The position numbers and the translations under genes are program-made. A stretch of DNA of 64,000 nt from Blastocladiella emersonii ATCC 22665 (lineage: Eukaryota > Blastocladiomycota > Blastocladiomycetes > Blastocladiales > Blastocladiaceae), in the NCBI GenBank assembly GCA_025594325.1, contig JANHCV010000004.1, positions 2,232,001 through 2,296,000 of the forward strand. Direction: 5' to 3'. This document shows positions 43,081 to 54,752 of this stretch, piece by piece. The notes under the pieces are model-generated. The model saw only the letters and a program-made list of their open reading frames with translations. It did no database searches and had not been told where the DNA came from. The stretch's first letter is position 1; every line of letters begins with the position of its first letter.

Positions 43081-44675
43081 GGTAGGGTTGGGTGCGGGAG
43101 CAGGAGGGGTCAGGCCGACGCGGCGCTCATCACCGCGTGGGCGGCGGCAGCGGCGAGCCAGGCGACGAGCCCGTGCAGACACGGCAGTCTCCCGCCGCGC
43201 TGCCTTGTTCGTCGCGCTCGCCCACGACGCCGGGGCGGAGACAAAGCAATGCGGAAACAAGTGCAATCGCGGGCGTCGGTCGATCCGTCATCTTGGTCGG
43301 CACGCGTCCCAGCGCGCGTTCCGAAAAGCGACCATCGCGGCCGTGAGCCTGGCCGTGCGCTGCGCGCGCGTATCGACGATGTCTGTGCCGCTGCGGCCGC
43401 CGCCCTCTCCTGCTCCGCGTGCGGACACGCCCGCCTGCCTGCGCGAACAGCGCGGAGACTGCGCCGCCGCCGACGCCGACGCGTGGTACACGGCGTGAAC
43501 GCCTCCTCGGCCTCGCTGTCTCGCTACCGTACCCCCGTCTCGCTGCTCTTCGCCGCCGTCTCGCTGGCCTTCGCTGTCGTCCGCCTGCCGCCCGCCTCGG
43601 TTGTGTCGCACTGTCATCGTCTCCCGCCCGCCGCATCCCGCCTCCCACGCGCTCGCGCGCCGTCTCAGGCACTGCGGTCCGCCCCACCGCCGTGTCGGCC
43701 TCCGATCACCCCGCCGCCGTGCATGGACCGGCCGCCCCGCGCGCGCGTGCCCCCCGACGCCGCCGCCGGCCCGCCGCGCGCTCCGACCCGCGACGCACGC
43801 GGCTGCACCAGCTCTCCTCTCCGCTCCTCGCACTCGGCACGCAACCTACCATCGCGCTGACGAGCGCGCCGTCGCCGCCCGGCCCGGGTGCCTGCGCCAG
43901 CCGCTGCCGCTGCACCTGCACCCGTACCAGTGCACGCCGCCCTCCCACACTACTAGCACTGCGACTCATCCGCCCGCACCACGGATTGCGCCCAGTGCGC
44001 CCCCTTCTCGCGCCGGTACGTCTCGGTTCCGCTCGCCCTGCCCTCGTGCCCGCCCCGGGGCCATCGCCGCCGATCACCTCGCATCGCCCGCTGTCCGCCG
44101 CCCGCCGCGTCCAGGCCCCGGCGCCTCTGCTCACCCACCCGCCCGCCGGCGCGCGAGGGGGCTGCTTGAGCGCGTGTTCGCACGCTGCCGCCGTGACGCC
44201 GTGACGCCGTGACGCCGCCGTCGGCCCTGCCCATTCCCCATGCGCTGGTTGGCTGGCGGGCCCGCTGGCTGGCTGACGTCGCTCGTCGCGCTGCTTTTCT
44301 CGCCCGCCCGGCCCCGCTCCCTGCTCTCGCTCCCCCACGTCGCGCTGCCGCCGCCGCCGCCGCCGTATCCTCGCGCTCTTCACTGGGCGCGCCCGTCCGC
44401 CGCCGCTGCCGTTGCCGTGTCCCTCCAACCCCCTCGTTGCATCCCTCACACCGAGTTCCTCGTCGGTACTGCCATGATCACCCTTTCTCTCGCCCCTCCG
44501 TCGCCGTCCTCGACCTCCGCGCGGGCCGGGCACGAAGCGCCTGCCAAAGGACTCGATGACGCGCGCGTGCGCATGTCCGCGGCATCGCAGACTGACCCAC
44601 GCTGCCGCCCGATCCCACTTCCCTTGCCCTCCCCACTTCTCTCGTTTGTGTAGCCCGAACGCGCTATCCGTCACC
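43081..44675. other. 1.6-kb GC-rich upstream region without a supported gene
   Basis: Long open frames exist on both strands but are Arg/Pro/Ala rich with no domain, as expected of very GC-rich DNA. It separates two divergent genes. A possible 5' UTR exon of the downstream gene ends near 44653, where TTTGTGTAG looks like an intron acceptor. Confidence 0.4.
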
Positions 44676-47237
44676 ATGAGCTCCGAGCCGGCCGGTCCCG
44701 TCCGCCGCCGCTTCGGCACCGGTGTGGGCTCGCGCCGCGTCCTCGAAGCCACGAGCGCGCCCGCCGCCGCCATCTTCTTCCTGGACGATGCCGGTGCCCT
44801 CGTCCCGACTCTGGCCCTGCCGCCCACCGAGCTGCGCCCCGCCGCGTGGCTGCGCGTCTGCCCTGATCCCCCGCCCGCCCAACTGCCGCCCCACTCGATG
44901 GCGCGCGGAGGGGCCGCGGAGAGCGATCCCCCGCGGGGTGAGCCAGACTCGATCGTGGCCCTGGCCGCTCCAGCTGCCGCTGCCGCTGCCACTGCTCCGC
45001 TTCCGCCGCCTTCGCTCGCCTTCACCGCGCGCAACTCGTCAGCATCGCTGCCGCCCGCCGCCAATCGCGCGGCCGGCGACCTGCGCCCGGTCGCGATCCG
45101 GTACGGACTCCCACACTCTTGCTCTCCCGACGTTCCCCGGTCTCGCGTCCGCTGCTTATTTTGCTCCCGCCGGCTCGTGGCGGTGGCGTCGTTCACCTCC
45201 ACATGATGCGGCGCGTTTCACGCCGCACCGGATTTCCGCCCCGCCGAGCGATCCCGCTCACCGTCCATCGCTTTCCGTCCTCGTCATCGTGTTTAGCGTC
45301 GCCCTCCCCGGCGCCACGTCGCCGCTCTCCGCGACCAAGATCCTGCTCCGCCCCGGCCTGTGGCTCGGCGCCGTCGCGCTCCAAGGTACGCGCGCCCGAT
45401 CACTCGCTCGCTCACGCTCCCAAAACCAACGCGATCACGCCCCGCATCACCGACTCACTCCGTTTTTCGCGCGCCCGTTCCTCGTAGACGTCATCTCCTC
45501 GGTCAGCGCCAGTGTACGCTACGCGCCTCGCTCCCTCGCTCCCCCGATCCTCCCCGCGCGACCCCGTGTCGTGGCGCACGCTGTGCTCAGTCACTCACCC
45601 CCGTGTGTGCGCATACCTACCCCTGTAGTCGTGGACCTGCGCCTCGGTCGCCGCGCAGCTCGAGACGCTCACCGCCGCTGCCTCGGAGTGGGGCGGCGCC
45701 CTCGTCCCGCCGACGAATGCAGCTGCCGTGACGCTCATCGTGTCGCGCACGCACGCGCCCGACCCGCGCGCCGGCACTGGTCCTGCGGCGCTCGCGGCCG
45801 CGCTCGCCGACAGCCCGCACCGCCTGCGCATCGACCACTCGTCGCGCGGCTGGTCCATCCACGAGGCCAACAAGCAGACGGTCGGCCTGTTCCACCGCCT
45901 GCTCGACCTGCGCCGCGACGCCGCCGACAGCTGCGACAACCTCTTCTCGCCGCCGCTCGCCCCGTCGTCGGCCGCGTCGAGCTTCGTCACGTCGTCCTCG
46001 GCCGCATCGAGTCTGCTCGGGTCCTCGGCTACGTCGAGTCTCGCGGACCTCACCGCGTCGTTTTCGGTCACGGCCGTGTCTGCTGCGGCTTCGCCGCCGA
46101 CCAACGTCAACGGGTACGGCAACGGCGGCGGCGGCGCTCTCGCCCCGCCCGTAGAAGACGCCGGCAACGACAGCAGCGGCAGCAGCACCGTCTCGGACGA
46201 CATGGACGTCGACAGCCCGCCAGAGCCCGCCCTCGCAACGCTCCCCGGCGACCCCGCCGCTGCCGTGATCCCGCGGTCGCTGTTCCGGCCCATCCACGTC
46301 ACGTTCAGCGACCGCACCTCGTCCGGCTGGATGGTCTACCTGATCGACGGCCTGCTGCTCGTCCTGCAGCCGCAGAGCACGCCCGCGACGGAATGTGGCG
46401 GCGACGGCGATCTCACCACGACGGCGACCGGCGGCGCCATCGGCGGTAGCGCACGTTCGGCGGTCGGAACCGGTACGCATCCCTCTCTGCTCGCTCGCTG
46501 TGTCTACTCAAGACTCGGTTGACATGGAGCCGCACGCCCGTCGTTGATCCAGCTGCCGCCCCGCCGCTCTCGACTCACACGTTCAACCTCGACGTTGTCG
46601 TTCCCGTCTAGCCCTGTCCGCGTTCCCGCTCACGTCCGCCGTGGTCCCCGAGCAGCACTCGACGGCGCCGCCGCGCCCGCGCCCGCGCGCCAACAGTAGA
46701 GGCCGCTCGCTGACGCGCCGCGGGTCCGCCAACTACACGCTGTCGCGCAACCCGGACGCGTTCGTCTTTACGGTGCCCGTCCCCGCGCGCTCGCCCCGCA
46801 GCGCGTCCAACCCGAACCACCACGTCCCCGACGAGATCGCCTTCACCGTGTTCGGCGACGGCGAGACGGTGCTCGAGGGCGACGAGTCCGGTGCTACCGC
46901 GCCGACCGCGCCCAGCGGCCCGGCCTCCGCCGGCTCGTCGTCGGGCACGGGCTCGCGCGCGAGCCTCGCGAACGGCGGCGGTCACCACCCGAACGCGCCG
47001 TACCGCCCGGCCCCGCTGCGCAAGGTGATGCGGCGGTCGGCGTCCGCGTCCGAGCTGTTCGCCGTGATCCGCCGCCACCGCGTCCAGCGCGCGTTCGTCG
47101 AGGACGACGCCATGCACCGCGCCAACACGTACTCGACCAGCCGCGCCGCGTCGCAGTACCGGATCGACGCGTCGCGCCCCGGTCCCGGTCCGCCGCCTGC
47201 GGCGAGCCGCAGTGGCCGCGGGTCGCAGTCCGACTGA
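44676..47237 (+). CDS. Unknown protein whose frame runs, via one TGA, into the GATA ORF
   Basis: Exons 44676-45100, 45297-45385, 45488-45513, 45629-46472 and 46612-47237 keep one frame and give 669 aa. No domain is recognised. Conserved-looking parts are KILLRPGLWLGAVAL, SRGWSIHEANKQTVGLFHRL and PIHVTFSDRTSSGWMVYLID, set in Ala/Ser/Pro-rich sequence. The last exon has RRSASASELFAVIRRHRVQR. It stops at TGA (47235-47237). Only 12 bases later, and in the same frame, an ATG opens the GATA zinc-finger ORF. One gene split by a stop, a missed intron, and two adjacent genes are all possible. Confidence 0.6.
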
Positions 47238-47249
47238 GACATCCGCACC

Positions 47250-48793
47250 ATGTCGGCCGCCGCCATGGCGCGGTACGGCCCGCCCAGCGTCTACTCGGGC
47301 CGCGCGCTTGGCGATCCGGGGACCGTGGGGCACAGCGGCGACACGGCGGGCAGCGGTGGCGGCGGCGGCGGCGGGTTCGCGACGCCGCCCAACGTCGCGA
47401 TGCCGCCGAGCCTCGCACAGGTCCCGTCGTGGTCGCGGCCCGAGCTGCATGGGAGCGGCGCGGGCATGTCGGTGAACCGGCACCCAGCGTCGGCGTCCGC
47501 GTCCGCGGGCAGCTCGCGCGGGTCGTTCCTCGCGGGATCAGGTTCCGCGGCCACGTTCCCCGCGACGCATACCGCGCCGCTCCCGCCGCCGCCGACGGAG
47601 CCCGCGGTGCGGCAGTGTGTCCGGTGCGGGCGCACCGAGACGCCCGAGTGGCGCAAGTACGTTCTCCCTGTCGCCGTGCCCGGATTCGCGTGGCTCACCG
47701 TCCGCCTGCGCGTCTTGGTGTAGGGGTCTTGACGGCGAACGCAACCTGTGCAACGCGTGCGGGCTGCGCATGCACCGCCGCCTCGTCAAGGAGGCCAACT
47801 CGTCCAAGGCAGCCGCCGCCGCCGCCGCCGCCGCTGCGGCTGTAGCTGCCGTGGCCGCGGCCGTGGTACCCGTGCCGGCAGGGCAGCCGGCCGCCGGCGT
47901 GCGACCGAACCCGAGACCGCCGCCCCCGCCGCCGCCGCCCCCTCCTCCTCCTCCCCCGCCCCCGCCGCCCCCGCCTCCGCCGCCTCCCATGGCAGCAGCG
48001 GCAGCGGCGGCGGCGGCGGCGGCGCGCGGCGGGATCACGCGCGCGTCCAAGTATACCTTTCATACCTCCCTGTACGTTCTCTCCCTCGCGCGCGATTCTC
48101 ATGCCGCATCGACTAACCCGCGCGTCGCGTCGATCTAGCCAATCCCTCCCGCGCGGCCCGCGCAACCCGAGCGGCACCCGGACGCCGCCGCGCACCGGGT
48201 CCTTCACGCCGCCGCGGTCGACGCCCGCGGCCGCGCGCGCATTCACTTTCTCGACGGCGGTCTCGAGCACCACCTCGCTCGGATCCAGCGGGTCCGCGTC
48301 GTCCAGCGCGTCGACGGGATCGACCACGTCCTCGTTCGACCGCGACCGCGCCAACTTCCCGCCACTGCCCAGCTTCCCCGTCCCAGCGCCGGCGACCGCG
48401 GGTCCCAGCCCCGGCCCCGTCGCGCCGGTCCCGACGATAATGACCCGCCGCGCGCCCGGCGTCATGGACTCGGCCGTCTCGGGCGTCTCGCGCAGCACCA
48501 CCATGCACCGGTCGTCGTCGTCGTCGTTCCCGGGACCCATGTCGCCGCCCGCGGGCCGCGCAGCCGCGGCTGCGGGTGCCGCCGAGACCCGCGAGGGCAG
48601 CGAGAACGGCGACGCGGCAGCGACCGCGGGCGCGGTCATGTCCGACGTCGAGGCGGCGCAGGTCCTGCTCGAGCTCACGCTCGCGAACGGCGGCGGTGCG
48701 GCGAAACGGTCGCCGTCGCGACTGCGCGAGTGCATGCACGCGGACGGCGGGTGTGGTGGGAGTGCGGGGCAAGACCACGACATGGACGGGTGA
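47250..48793 (+). CDS. GATA-type zinc-finger transcription factor
   Basis: Exons 47250-47656, 47724-48071 and 48139-48793 give 469 aa. The finger CVRCGRTETPEWRKG...LCNACGLRMHRR has C-x2-C-x18-C-x2-C spacing, the 18-residue-loop class that includes the fungal White Collar proteins. The 17-residue class of AreA is excluded. The first intron splits the finger at WRK/GLDG. After the finger come Ala tracts, an uninterrupted run of more than 20 prolines (about 47920-47986) and a Ser/Thr-rich tail. It binds DNA and presumably regulates transcription. The start is uncertain: there is no room for a promoter between it and the preceding stop, so it may be the C-terminus of the upstream ORF. Confidence 0.8.
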
Positions 48794-49217
48794 GCGAGCG
48801 AGTGACTGGTTTGTGGTTGATTGAGAGAATCGCACGCGGTGCGATCCAGAGTGCCCGTTTTTGTGTTCTTCAATCGTGTTGTTGTATGCGAGGAGAGGGG
48901 GGAGTGTGGCGAAGCTGGTGGCGAAGCGCGACGCGTCGATCATTTTCGCGTCGCGTCGTTCATGCCGCGCTGCGTCCCGGTTCAGGGTCCCTCGCCGCCG
49001 GCCGCTGTGCTCCGCCCCCGATTCACGGACCGCAATCCTCGCCGCGACCCGGGGCGCCGGGTCATCGAGCGTGGCCGGCGTTGTGCGCAGCTGACCGCGG
49101 TGGTCGCCGCCATCCCTTCTGCCGCCTCTGCCGCGTCCAACTGCATGCTTTGAAGTCTAGAGCCCCACTGTAGCAATCGAGTGCCGTCTATTCCCATTTC
49201 GACACCAGATATCTACG
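48794..49217. other. Convergent intergenic region, GATA gene and IQUB
   Basis: 424 bp between two 3' ends. Nothing recognisable beyond likely 3' UTRs; no strong terminator-like structure was seen. Confidence 0.4.
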
Positions 49218-51690
49218 TTACACGGCGACCGTGACGCGCTTCGTCTGCTGCCCACGCGCCGATCCGGCCGCCGGCGGCTCCTCGCCGCGTGCGTGCGCGA
49301 CGGGCCGGACCGCGAGCGGCGGCATCGCGCCCGGGTCCTTCTCGAGGCGCGACCGGAGATGCGGCGCGTCGTTGAGCGCGGCCTCGAGCGCCGCTAGCCG
49401 CGTCCACTTGGCGCGGGCGAGCGCGAGCTTGGCCGTGACCTTGCCGGCGAACTCGGCCGAGTACAGTTTCGCGTGGTCGACGGTCGCGTGCGTGTGCGCC
49501 TCGGCGTTGGTCAGCAGGATCGCGTTCCACGGCGTCAGCGGCTCGCGCATGTCCCAGCGCACCAGGACCAGGCGCGACAGGTGCCGGTCGCCCGACACGG
49601 CCGAGTGCCCGTTCCAGATCACCTCGACCAGGTGCGCTACGTCGTCTTCCGTCAGGTAGTGCGAGACGAGGACTGGGTCGATGGACGCGGTCGTGGACGA
49701 GCGCAGGATTTTGTCCTCGGGGTGATGTTGCTCCGGCTCGGTCGCCGCAGCGTCGGCGTTGCCGTCGGCCTCGGCCAGCGCCGACACGAGCGGCGGTGGC
49801 TTACGCAGGAGCGGCGGCGGGACGGGAGTCCCCGTGAGCGCGGCCTCGGCGAGTCGAATCGCGGCGAGCATGCGGACGTACTCGTCGTCGCACTGTCGCT
49901 TGGACCCGGCGTTGCGCTGCTCCTGGCACGTGTGGCACAAGCCGACGTTGTGCGTGGTGGTGCTGAAGTGGAACGAGGTGCTGGGCAGGTACCGCTCGCA
50001 CGACTTGCACACGTACACGTGCTGGGACTGCCGCTCGTCGATGGCGGCGATGCGCGCCGCGGCCGAGTGGTGCGGCGGCGTGATGCCCGCCTCCGGGTTG
50101 AACTCGGGCACCGAGATGAACTTGAGGAACAGCGCCGCGATCCGCTGCCGTAGGCCGTCCAGGCACGCGCCGTCGCGCCCGCGGCACAGCAGGTCGCCCT
50201 CGCGGTTGATCAGCTGGATCAGCGTCTGCGTCAGCTCGCAGTCGTACTCCTTGACCGCGTTCTTCACCTGCAGCAGGATGTTGAGCCGCGCGTCGACCGC
50301 CACGCTCCCGTTACCCAGCGTGCAGTACAGGTCCCGCAGCTCCCGCGCGCGAAGCGTCGTCGGCGTGTCGACCAGCACCACGCCGCCGCGCGCCAAAGGC
50401 CACTTTTTCGAACCCGCCATCTACTCGCGCAGCGCGGGATAGCGTCAGTGATCCGATTTTGCGTGTGTACACGCGATGGCGAACGAACCTGCTCGATCCA
50501 CCGGTGCGTCGACTTCTGGCGCGCCTCCTCGGACGCCTCGGCCTTGAGGTTCTCGAGCTGCTGGATCAGCGTGGCCTCCTGGTTGAGCAGCTCCGACAGC
50601 TTCTCCTGCCGCGTCTCTGTGTCGAGGTCCGCCGCGTGGATCTTTTTCGCCTCCTGCGCGCGCCACGCTACACACCCAGGTCCGCGGTCATTCTTCGGCC
50701 CGCGTGCTCGCGCCGCGTCAAAAACGTACTCTCGAGCCCACTGTACAGCAGCGCAAAGTCCTTGACCGTCTTCGGGTTCACGCGGCGCTGGATCTCGCGC
50801 CGGCGCTGCTGCTCGGACAGCTCGAGTGCGCGGCGCCGCGCGAGCTCCTCGGCGGCGCGTTTCCGCTCGCGCACCTCGCGCACCTTGCGCACGCGGCGGA
50901 TCGCGCGCACCTTGCGGAAGAAGCACTGCAGCACGATCACCTTGCTCACAATGAACCGGAACCGCTCTTCCGCCGTCTCGTACGCGCGCGGGACCAGGAC
51001 GCGGTCCGTGTCCAGGGTCAGGTGCAGGTCCGAACGGACCATCTGCGTCCCGCTCTCGCGCACCGACTGGACGACGCGGTGACGCGTGAACTTGGTCTGC
51101 ACGTCCCGGTGGAACTTTTCGCCTTGCAGCTACACACACGCGCGCGGGGTGAGATACGCGGTGAGGACGAGGGTGGGCGAACGAACCTGCGCGCGCTTCT
51201 CCATGGGCGTCGGCGTCTGCGTGGCCGCGTGCAGGTAGATGAGCCCCGACTTCTTGTGCCGGTACCCGCCGAGGTACGGCTTGTTGATGAGCCGCCGGCC
51301 CGTGTCCTCTTCCCCAGAAACCGTCGTGGGCGGCGCGGTGCTGCTCGGGGTCGTGTCGTGCGACGTGTTGCTGTCGCCGGGAGGGAGCGGGCTCACGGCG
51401 TGCTCGGTGACGGGGACGGCGTCCGTGGCCGCGCGCGAGTCCTGCCCATCGTCGTCCTCGAGCTGCGACACGGCCGTCGTGCGGCCCGTTGGGACCTGCC
51501 CGTCGTCTTCGCCGCCGTCGTGCGGTCCAGGTTCGGGTTGCGCGGCCGTAGTTGCCGCGTCCGTCACGTCGGTCCACTCGCTCGCGTGCGTGTCGTCAGC
51601 GGCCGCCGCGTCCGTGACCGGGACCGCCGCCGAGTCGAGCGCGGGCTCGGGGCTGTCCCGTTGCGGGAGCTCTCCATCGGTTGTATCCAT
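49218..51690 (-). CDS. IQUB: IQ and ubiquitin-like domain-containing protein (ciliary radial-spoke component)
   Basis: Exons 51690-51187, 51129-50730, 50667-50489 and 50420-49218 give 761 aa. Family landmarks in order: NKPYLGGYRHKKSGLIYLHA, KFHRDVQTKFTRHR, an IQ-like helix (VIVLQCFFRKVRAIRRVRKV), VNPKTVKDFALLYSGLE, RARELRDLYCTL, CKSCERYLPSTSFHFS with a Cys pair, and SRLVLVRWDMREPLTPWNAILL. IQUB binds calmodulin and is a radial-spoke protein in motile cilia. The N-terminal ubiquitin-like domain is not evident; 150 acidic, low-complexity residues take its place. Its presence argues that the organism builds a flagellum. The gene is head to head with USE1 across 222 bp. Confidence 0.88.
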
Positions 51691-51912
51691 TGCTTAGTAG
51701 TTGTTGAAGTGCGCGTTGTTGCGATCGTGACGAGGCGAAAGGAGCGCGACGCGAAGGTGAGAGACAAAACGCGAGACATCACGTGCGGCAGAGGGCGCCA
51801 CGGCGGCGCCGCCGACCCGCGCCGCCACGCCACGTTGCTGACCCTGCGCGCACGCCCGCCGATCGCTTCTCCCCTCCCCCTCCCCCACATCCAAGTTCCC
51901 ACCACCGAACCC

Positions 51913-52907
51913 ATGAAGCACTCGCAAGAAACCCCCACCTCGCACGCCGTCGTAAACGCGGGCCGGCGTCTGCACCGCCTCGAGCTCGCGATCGGCTCGC
52001 TCGCGGACACGCCCGAGGAGCGGCGCCAGTTCGCGCAGCACGCCGACGACCTTGGTCTCGTCCTCGACTCCCTGCGCGCGCGCACCGGCGGCGACCGCGA
52101 CCCGCTGCTCGTCAGCTTCGCCGACCGCCTGCGCTCGCTCCAGTCGCTCCTTGTCGGGCCCGACCGCCTCGACGCCCTGCCCGAGCCAAAGTACCAGCTC
52201 AGGGCCGCGCGCATGCGAGATGTCCCGCACAAGGACCTTCTCGCGCAGCTCAGGACCCAGGTCCAGAAGAAGAACGAGGCGGTCGAGGCGAACCGGCGCC
52301 GGCTGCTTGATATCAAGCCGGCGGAAGCGGTAACGCCGAACAGTACGCCTGCGGCGTCGATGCTCGGCGTCAACGCCGCGGGGGCCGTGGGGGTCGGGAA
52401 GAACGCGACGTCGCCGATGCTCGCGCGCAACTCGCTCGGGATCCAGGCGCGGCGGCCGTACGCGCGGCAACAGGTCTCGCGGTGGGAAGAAAGCTGACGC
52501 ACACTTTGTGTAGCCACGGCTCGTCGTCGGAGCCCGAAAAGTCGAGCGACGTGCGGCAGGTGCTCGCCGAGCACGAGAAGCTGCAGGACAAGCTGGCCGA
52601 GGACCTGGCGGGCATGGCGAGCGCGCTAAAGGCCAACGCGCTGGCCTTCTCGGACGGGCTCAAGAAAGACGCCATGGTGCGTCTCGCCATAGCTATCGCA
52701 TGGATGTCGCGACACTAACCCGTGGAATAGGTGGTGGGCGAGGCCGAAGAGATTCTGGGCAACAACCAGGCACGCATGGCCAAGGAGAACGAGCGGCTCA
52801 AGGCGCAGCGCGCGGCGAGCCGGACAACAACGTGGATGCTGGTGCTGGCGCTGCTGGTCGCGGCCGTGGTCAGCGTCGGCATGTTCATTGTGATCAAGAT
52901 CTTTTGA
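51913..52907 (+). CDS. USE1: SNARE protein USE1 (ER-Golgi retrograde transport)
   Basis: Exons 51913-52481, 52514-52676 and 52731-52907 give 302 aa. The N-terminal half is helical (RRLHRLELAIGSLAD, YQLRAARMRDV). A Qc-type SNARE helix starts at RQVLAEHEKLQDKLAEDLAG and runs through SALKANALAFSDGLKKDAM. It ends in a C-terminal anchor, WMLVLALLVAAVVSVGMFIV. This is the layout of USE1, which fuses Golgi-derived vesicles with the ER together with syntaxin 18, SEC20 and SEC22. The first intron as called is only 32 nt (52482-52513); it is required to keep the frame. Confidence 0.8.
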
Positions 52908-52956
52908 TGCAGCTACGGGTGTGTGTATTTTTTGTGCAGGGTAAAGGGGAGTGTGT

Positions 52957-53709
52957 TTACTGGCGCTTGGCGAGGGCGCGGTCGACGGCCTTCTCGACGT
53001 ACTGCTCGAGCATGGCGGCCATGGTCGGGCGCGCGCCGGGCGTCGCGACAGCCGAGTCGGAGGAGGCGGCGGCGGGGGTCATGATGCCGGCGATCACGCG
53101 CTCGACGTACTTGCCGAGCATGTCGACCTCGACGTTGACCGTGTCGCCAATGGCCTTGGTGGGCATGACGACGTGGGTCTGGGTGTAGGCGACCATGCAG
53201 ATGGTGAAGGCGTTGCGGTCGTCGTACACGTCGCACACGGTGAGCGAGGTGCCGTCGAGCGTCACGTAGCCCTTGGGGATGATGTAGGGCATGAGCTCGG
53301 CGGTGGGCAGCGTGAACTCGAAGATGATCGAGTTGCCGTCGTTGGTGCGCTTCGAGATGGCCGCGGTCCCGTCGACGTGGCCCTGCACAAAGTGGCCGCC
53401 GAACCGCGTGTGGCCCGCCATGGCGCGCTCGAGGTTCACGGGCGACCCGACCGTGAGCTGGCCCAGGTTGGTGCGGCGCAGCGTCTCAGCCATGAGGCCC
53501 ATCTTGAACGTGTCCGTGGTGAAGTCGGTCACGGTCAGGCAGGTGCCGTTGACGGCGATGCTGTCGCCCTCGTGGCAGTCGGCCAGGATCGACGCGCACT
53601 CGCCAATGGTCATGGTCCACCCGCCCGCGGCGTCGCCGCCGGCAGACGTGGTGTCGTGCTCGACAATCTCGAGCACCTTGCCAATGGTTTCGACGATGCC
53701 GGTGAACAT
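52957..53709 (-). CDS. RIB5: Riboflavin synthase
   Basis: Single exon of 250 aa. The N-terminal MFTGIVETIGKV is diagnostic. Two lumazine-binding repeats follow: INGTCLTV-type VNGTCLTVTDF with GHFVQGHVDG, and LDGTSLTVCDV with HVVMPTKAIGDTVNVEVD. It dismutates two 6,7-dimethyl-8-ribityllumazine molecules to riboflavin. The C-terminus is about 35 residues longer than bacterial RibE and Ala-rich. The start follows TTGCAACGTAACCAACC. Confidence 0.95.
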   Translation of the reverse strand: MFTGIVETIGKVLEIVEHDTTSAGGDAAGGWTMTIGECASILADCHEGDSIAVNGTCLTVTDFTTDTFKMGLMAETLRRTNLGQLTVGSPVNLERAMAGHTRFGGHFVQGHVDGTAAISKRTNDGNSIIFEFTLPTAELMPYIIPKGYVTLDGTSLTVCDVYDDRNAFTICMVAYTQTHVVMPTKAIGDTVNVEVDMLGKYVERVIAGIMTPAAASSDSAVATPGARPTMAAMLEQYVEKAVDRALAKRQ

Positions 53710-54752
53710 GGTTGGTTACGTTGCAATGAGTGTGGTGCGTTGTGCGGTGTGAGATGAGGATGAAGGGGGAGCGGCCGGGCTTTGAGGGCGGCGGGCGCGG
53801 ACAGCGGCACGACGCGTGCATGCAGCAGGCGGCGGCGATCGGATCAATCAACACAGGCCAGCGCGTTGGTCAGTCAGCACGCACGAGCAAACGACGCGGC
53901 GGGAGAAAATGCGCGTCACGTGGGAAGCCAGAAAAAAGTGGATTTAAGCGCGAATGAATCGATACGGCGTGAGGATGACCGTCGTGAGACGTCTCACGCG
54001 CGCCATGTCAACACGGCACTCACCGCGACGGCGGCGGCGAGGGAGAGGACAGCGAGGAGGAGAGGAAGACGACGCGAGCGCCACGCACGGCGCGGCATCA
54101 CGTGGCGCATCGGATCGGTCCCGCTGCCTCTCGCCGGCGCCGCCGCCGCCGCTCGCCCTGGCGCGGGCGTGTGGGGTCCCGCTCGCCATCGTCGGGCAGC
54201 GCCGGCGTGGCACGGCGCAGCGCAGAGTGCGAGCGACCCCCGGCGAGCGTGACGCCGTGACGCGGTCTCCCCTCCTCCTCTCCCTCTCGTTCCTTGACCT
54301 CTGCACCTCCACTCCAGCAGCACTTTCCCTGCACTGCCGCGCCACCGTCCGTCCGTCTCGCTCGGTCCTGCACGACACCGCCATCGTCGCTGCTCCTCAT
54401 TGCACGGTGCTCCGATCGCTTGCTCGCTCGCCCGTGGCTGCACTCTCCATCCACCGATCCCTTCGGCGACCTGCTGCTGCCCTTGCACCGCCGTTGTTGA
54501 CCAGGTACGCTCGACGCTACCTTTGTCTGAGGCCATTCCACTCACCTTCGACTTGCCCTTCTCGAACGCCGGCAGACCCCATCGAGTCACGGCGCCCAGC
54601 GACCAGTCGGCTGACCGTCACGCGCGGCCCTCCCCTCGACGCGTCGCGCGACGCGTGTCCCACGCTCCCACCCGCTGCCCTGCCCGCGCTCCCACCCATT
54701 GCTCGCCCGCCCGCCCTCGCGCTCCCTTTCCCTCCCTGCCCGCGCCGCTGCA
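53710..54752. promoter_or_regulatory. Divergent promoter and long leader region, riboflavin synthase / CCCH zinc-finger gene
   Basis: A Pro/Ser/Arg-rich plus-strand frame is open through most of 53954-54752 and runs into the CCCH gene in another frame. It has no domain and I regard it as leader or chance. Pyrimidine-rich blocks cover 54270-54300 and 54660-54740. Confidence 0.4.

Noticed and set aside
43706-45202. 498-codon minus-strand ORF
   Set aside because: It runs antisense to the first exon of the gene at 44676. It is Arg/Gly/Ala rich without domains, and is the kind of long open frame expected opposite GC3-rich coding DNA.
47918-47987. Proline-coding run as a microsatellite-like repeat of interest
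   Set aside because: It lies inside the GATA gene's disordered tail. Such homopolymer runs also occur in the CCCH and single-pass genes and are ordinary for this GC-rich genome.
53954-54752. Plus-strand open frame upstream of the CCCH gene
   Set aside because: Pro/Ser/Arg-rich with no domain, and out of frame with the zinc-finger CDS. More likely leader or promoter sequence.
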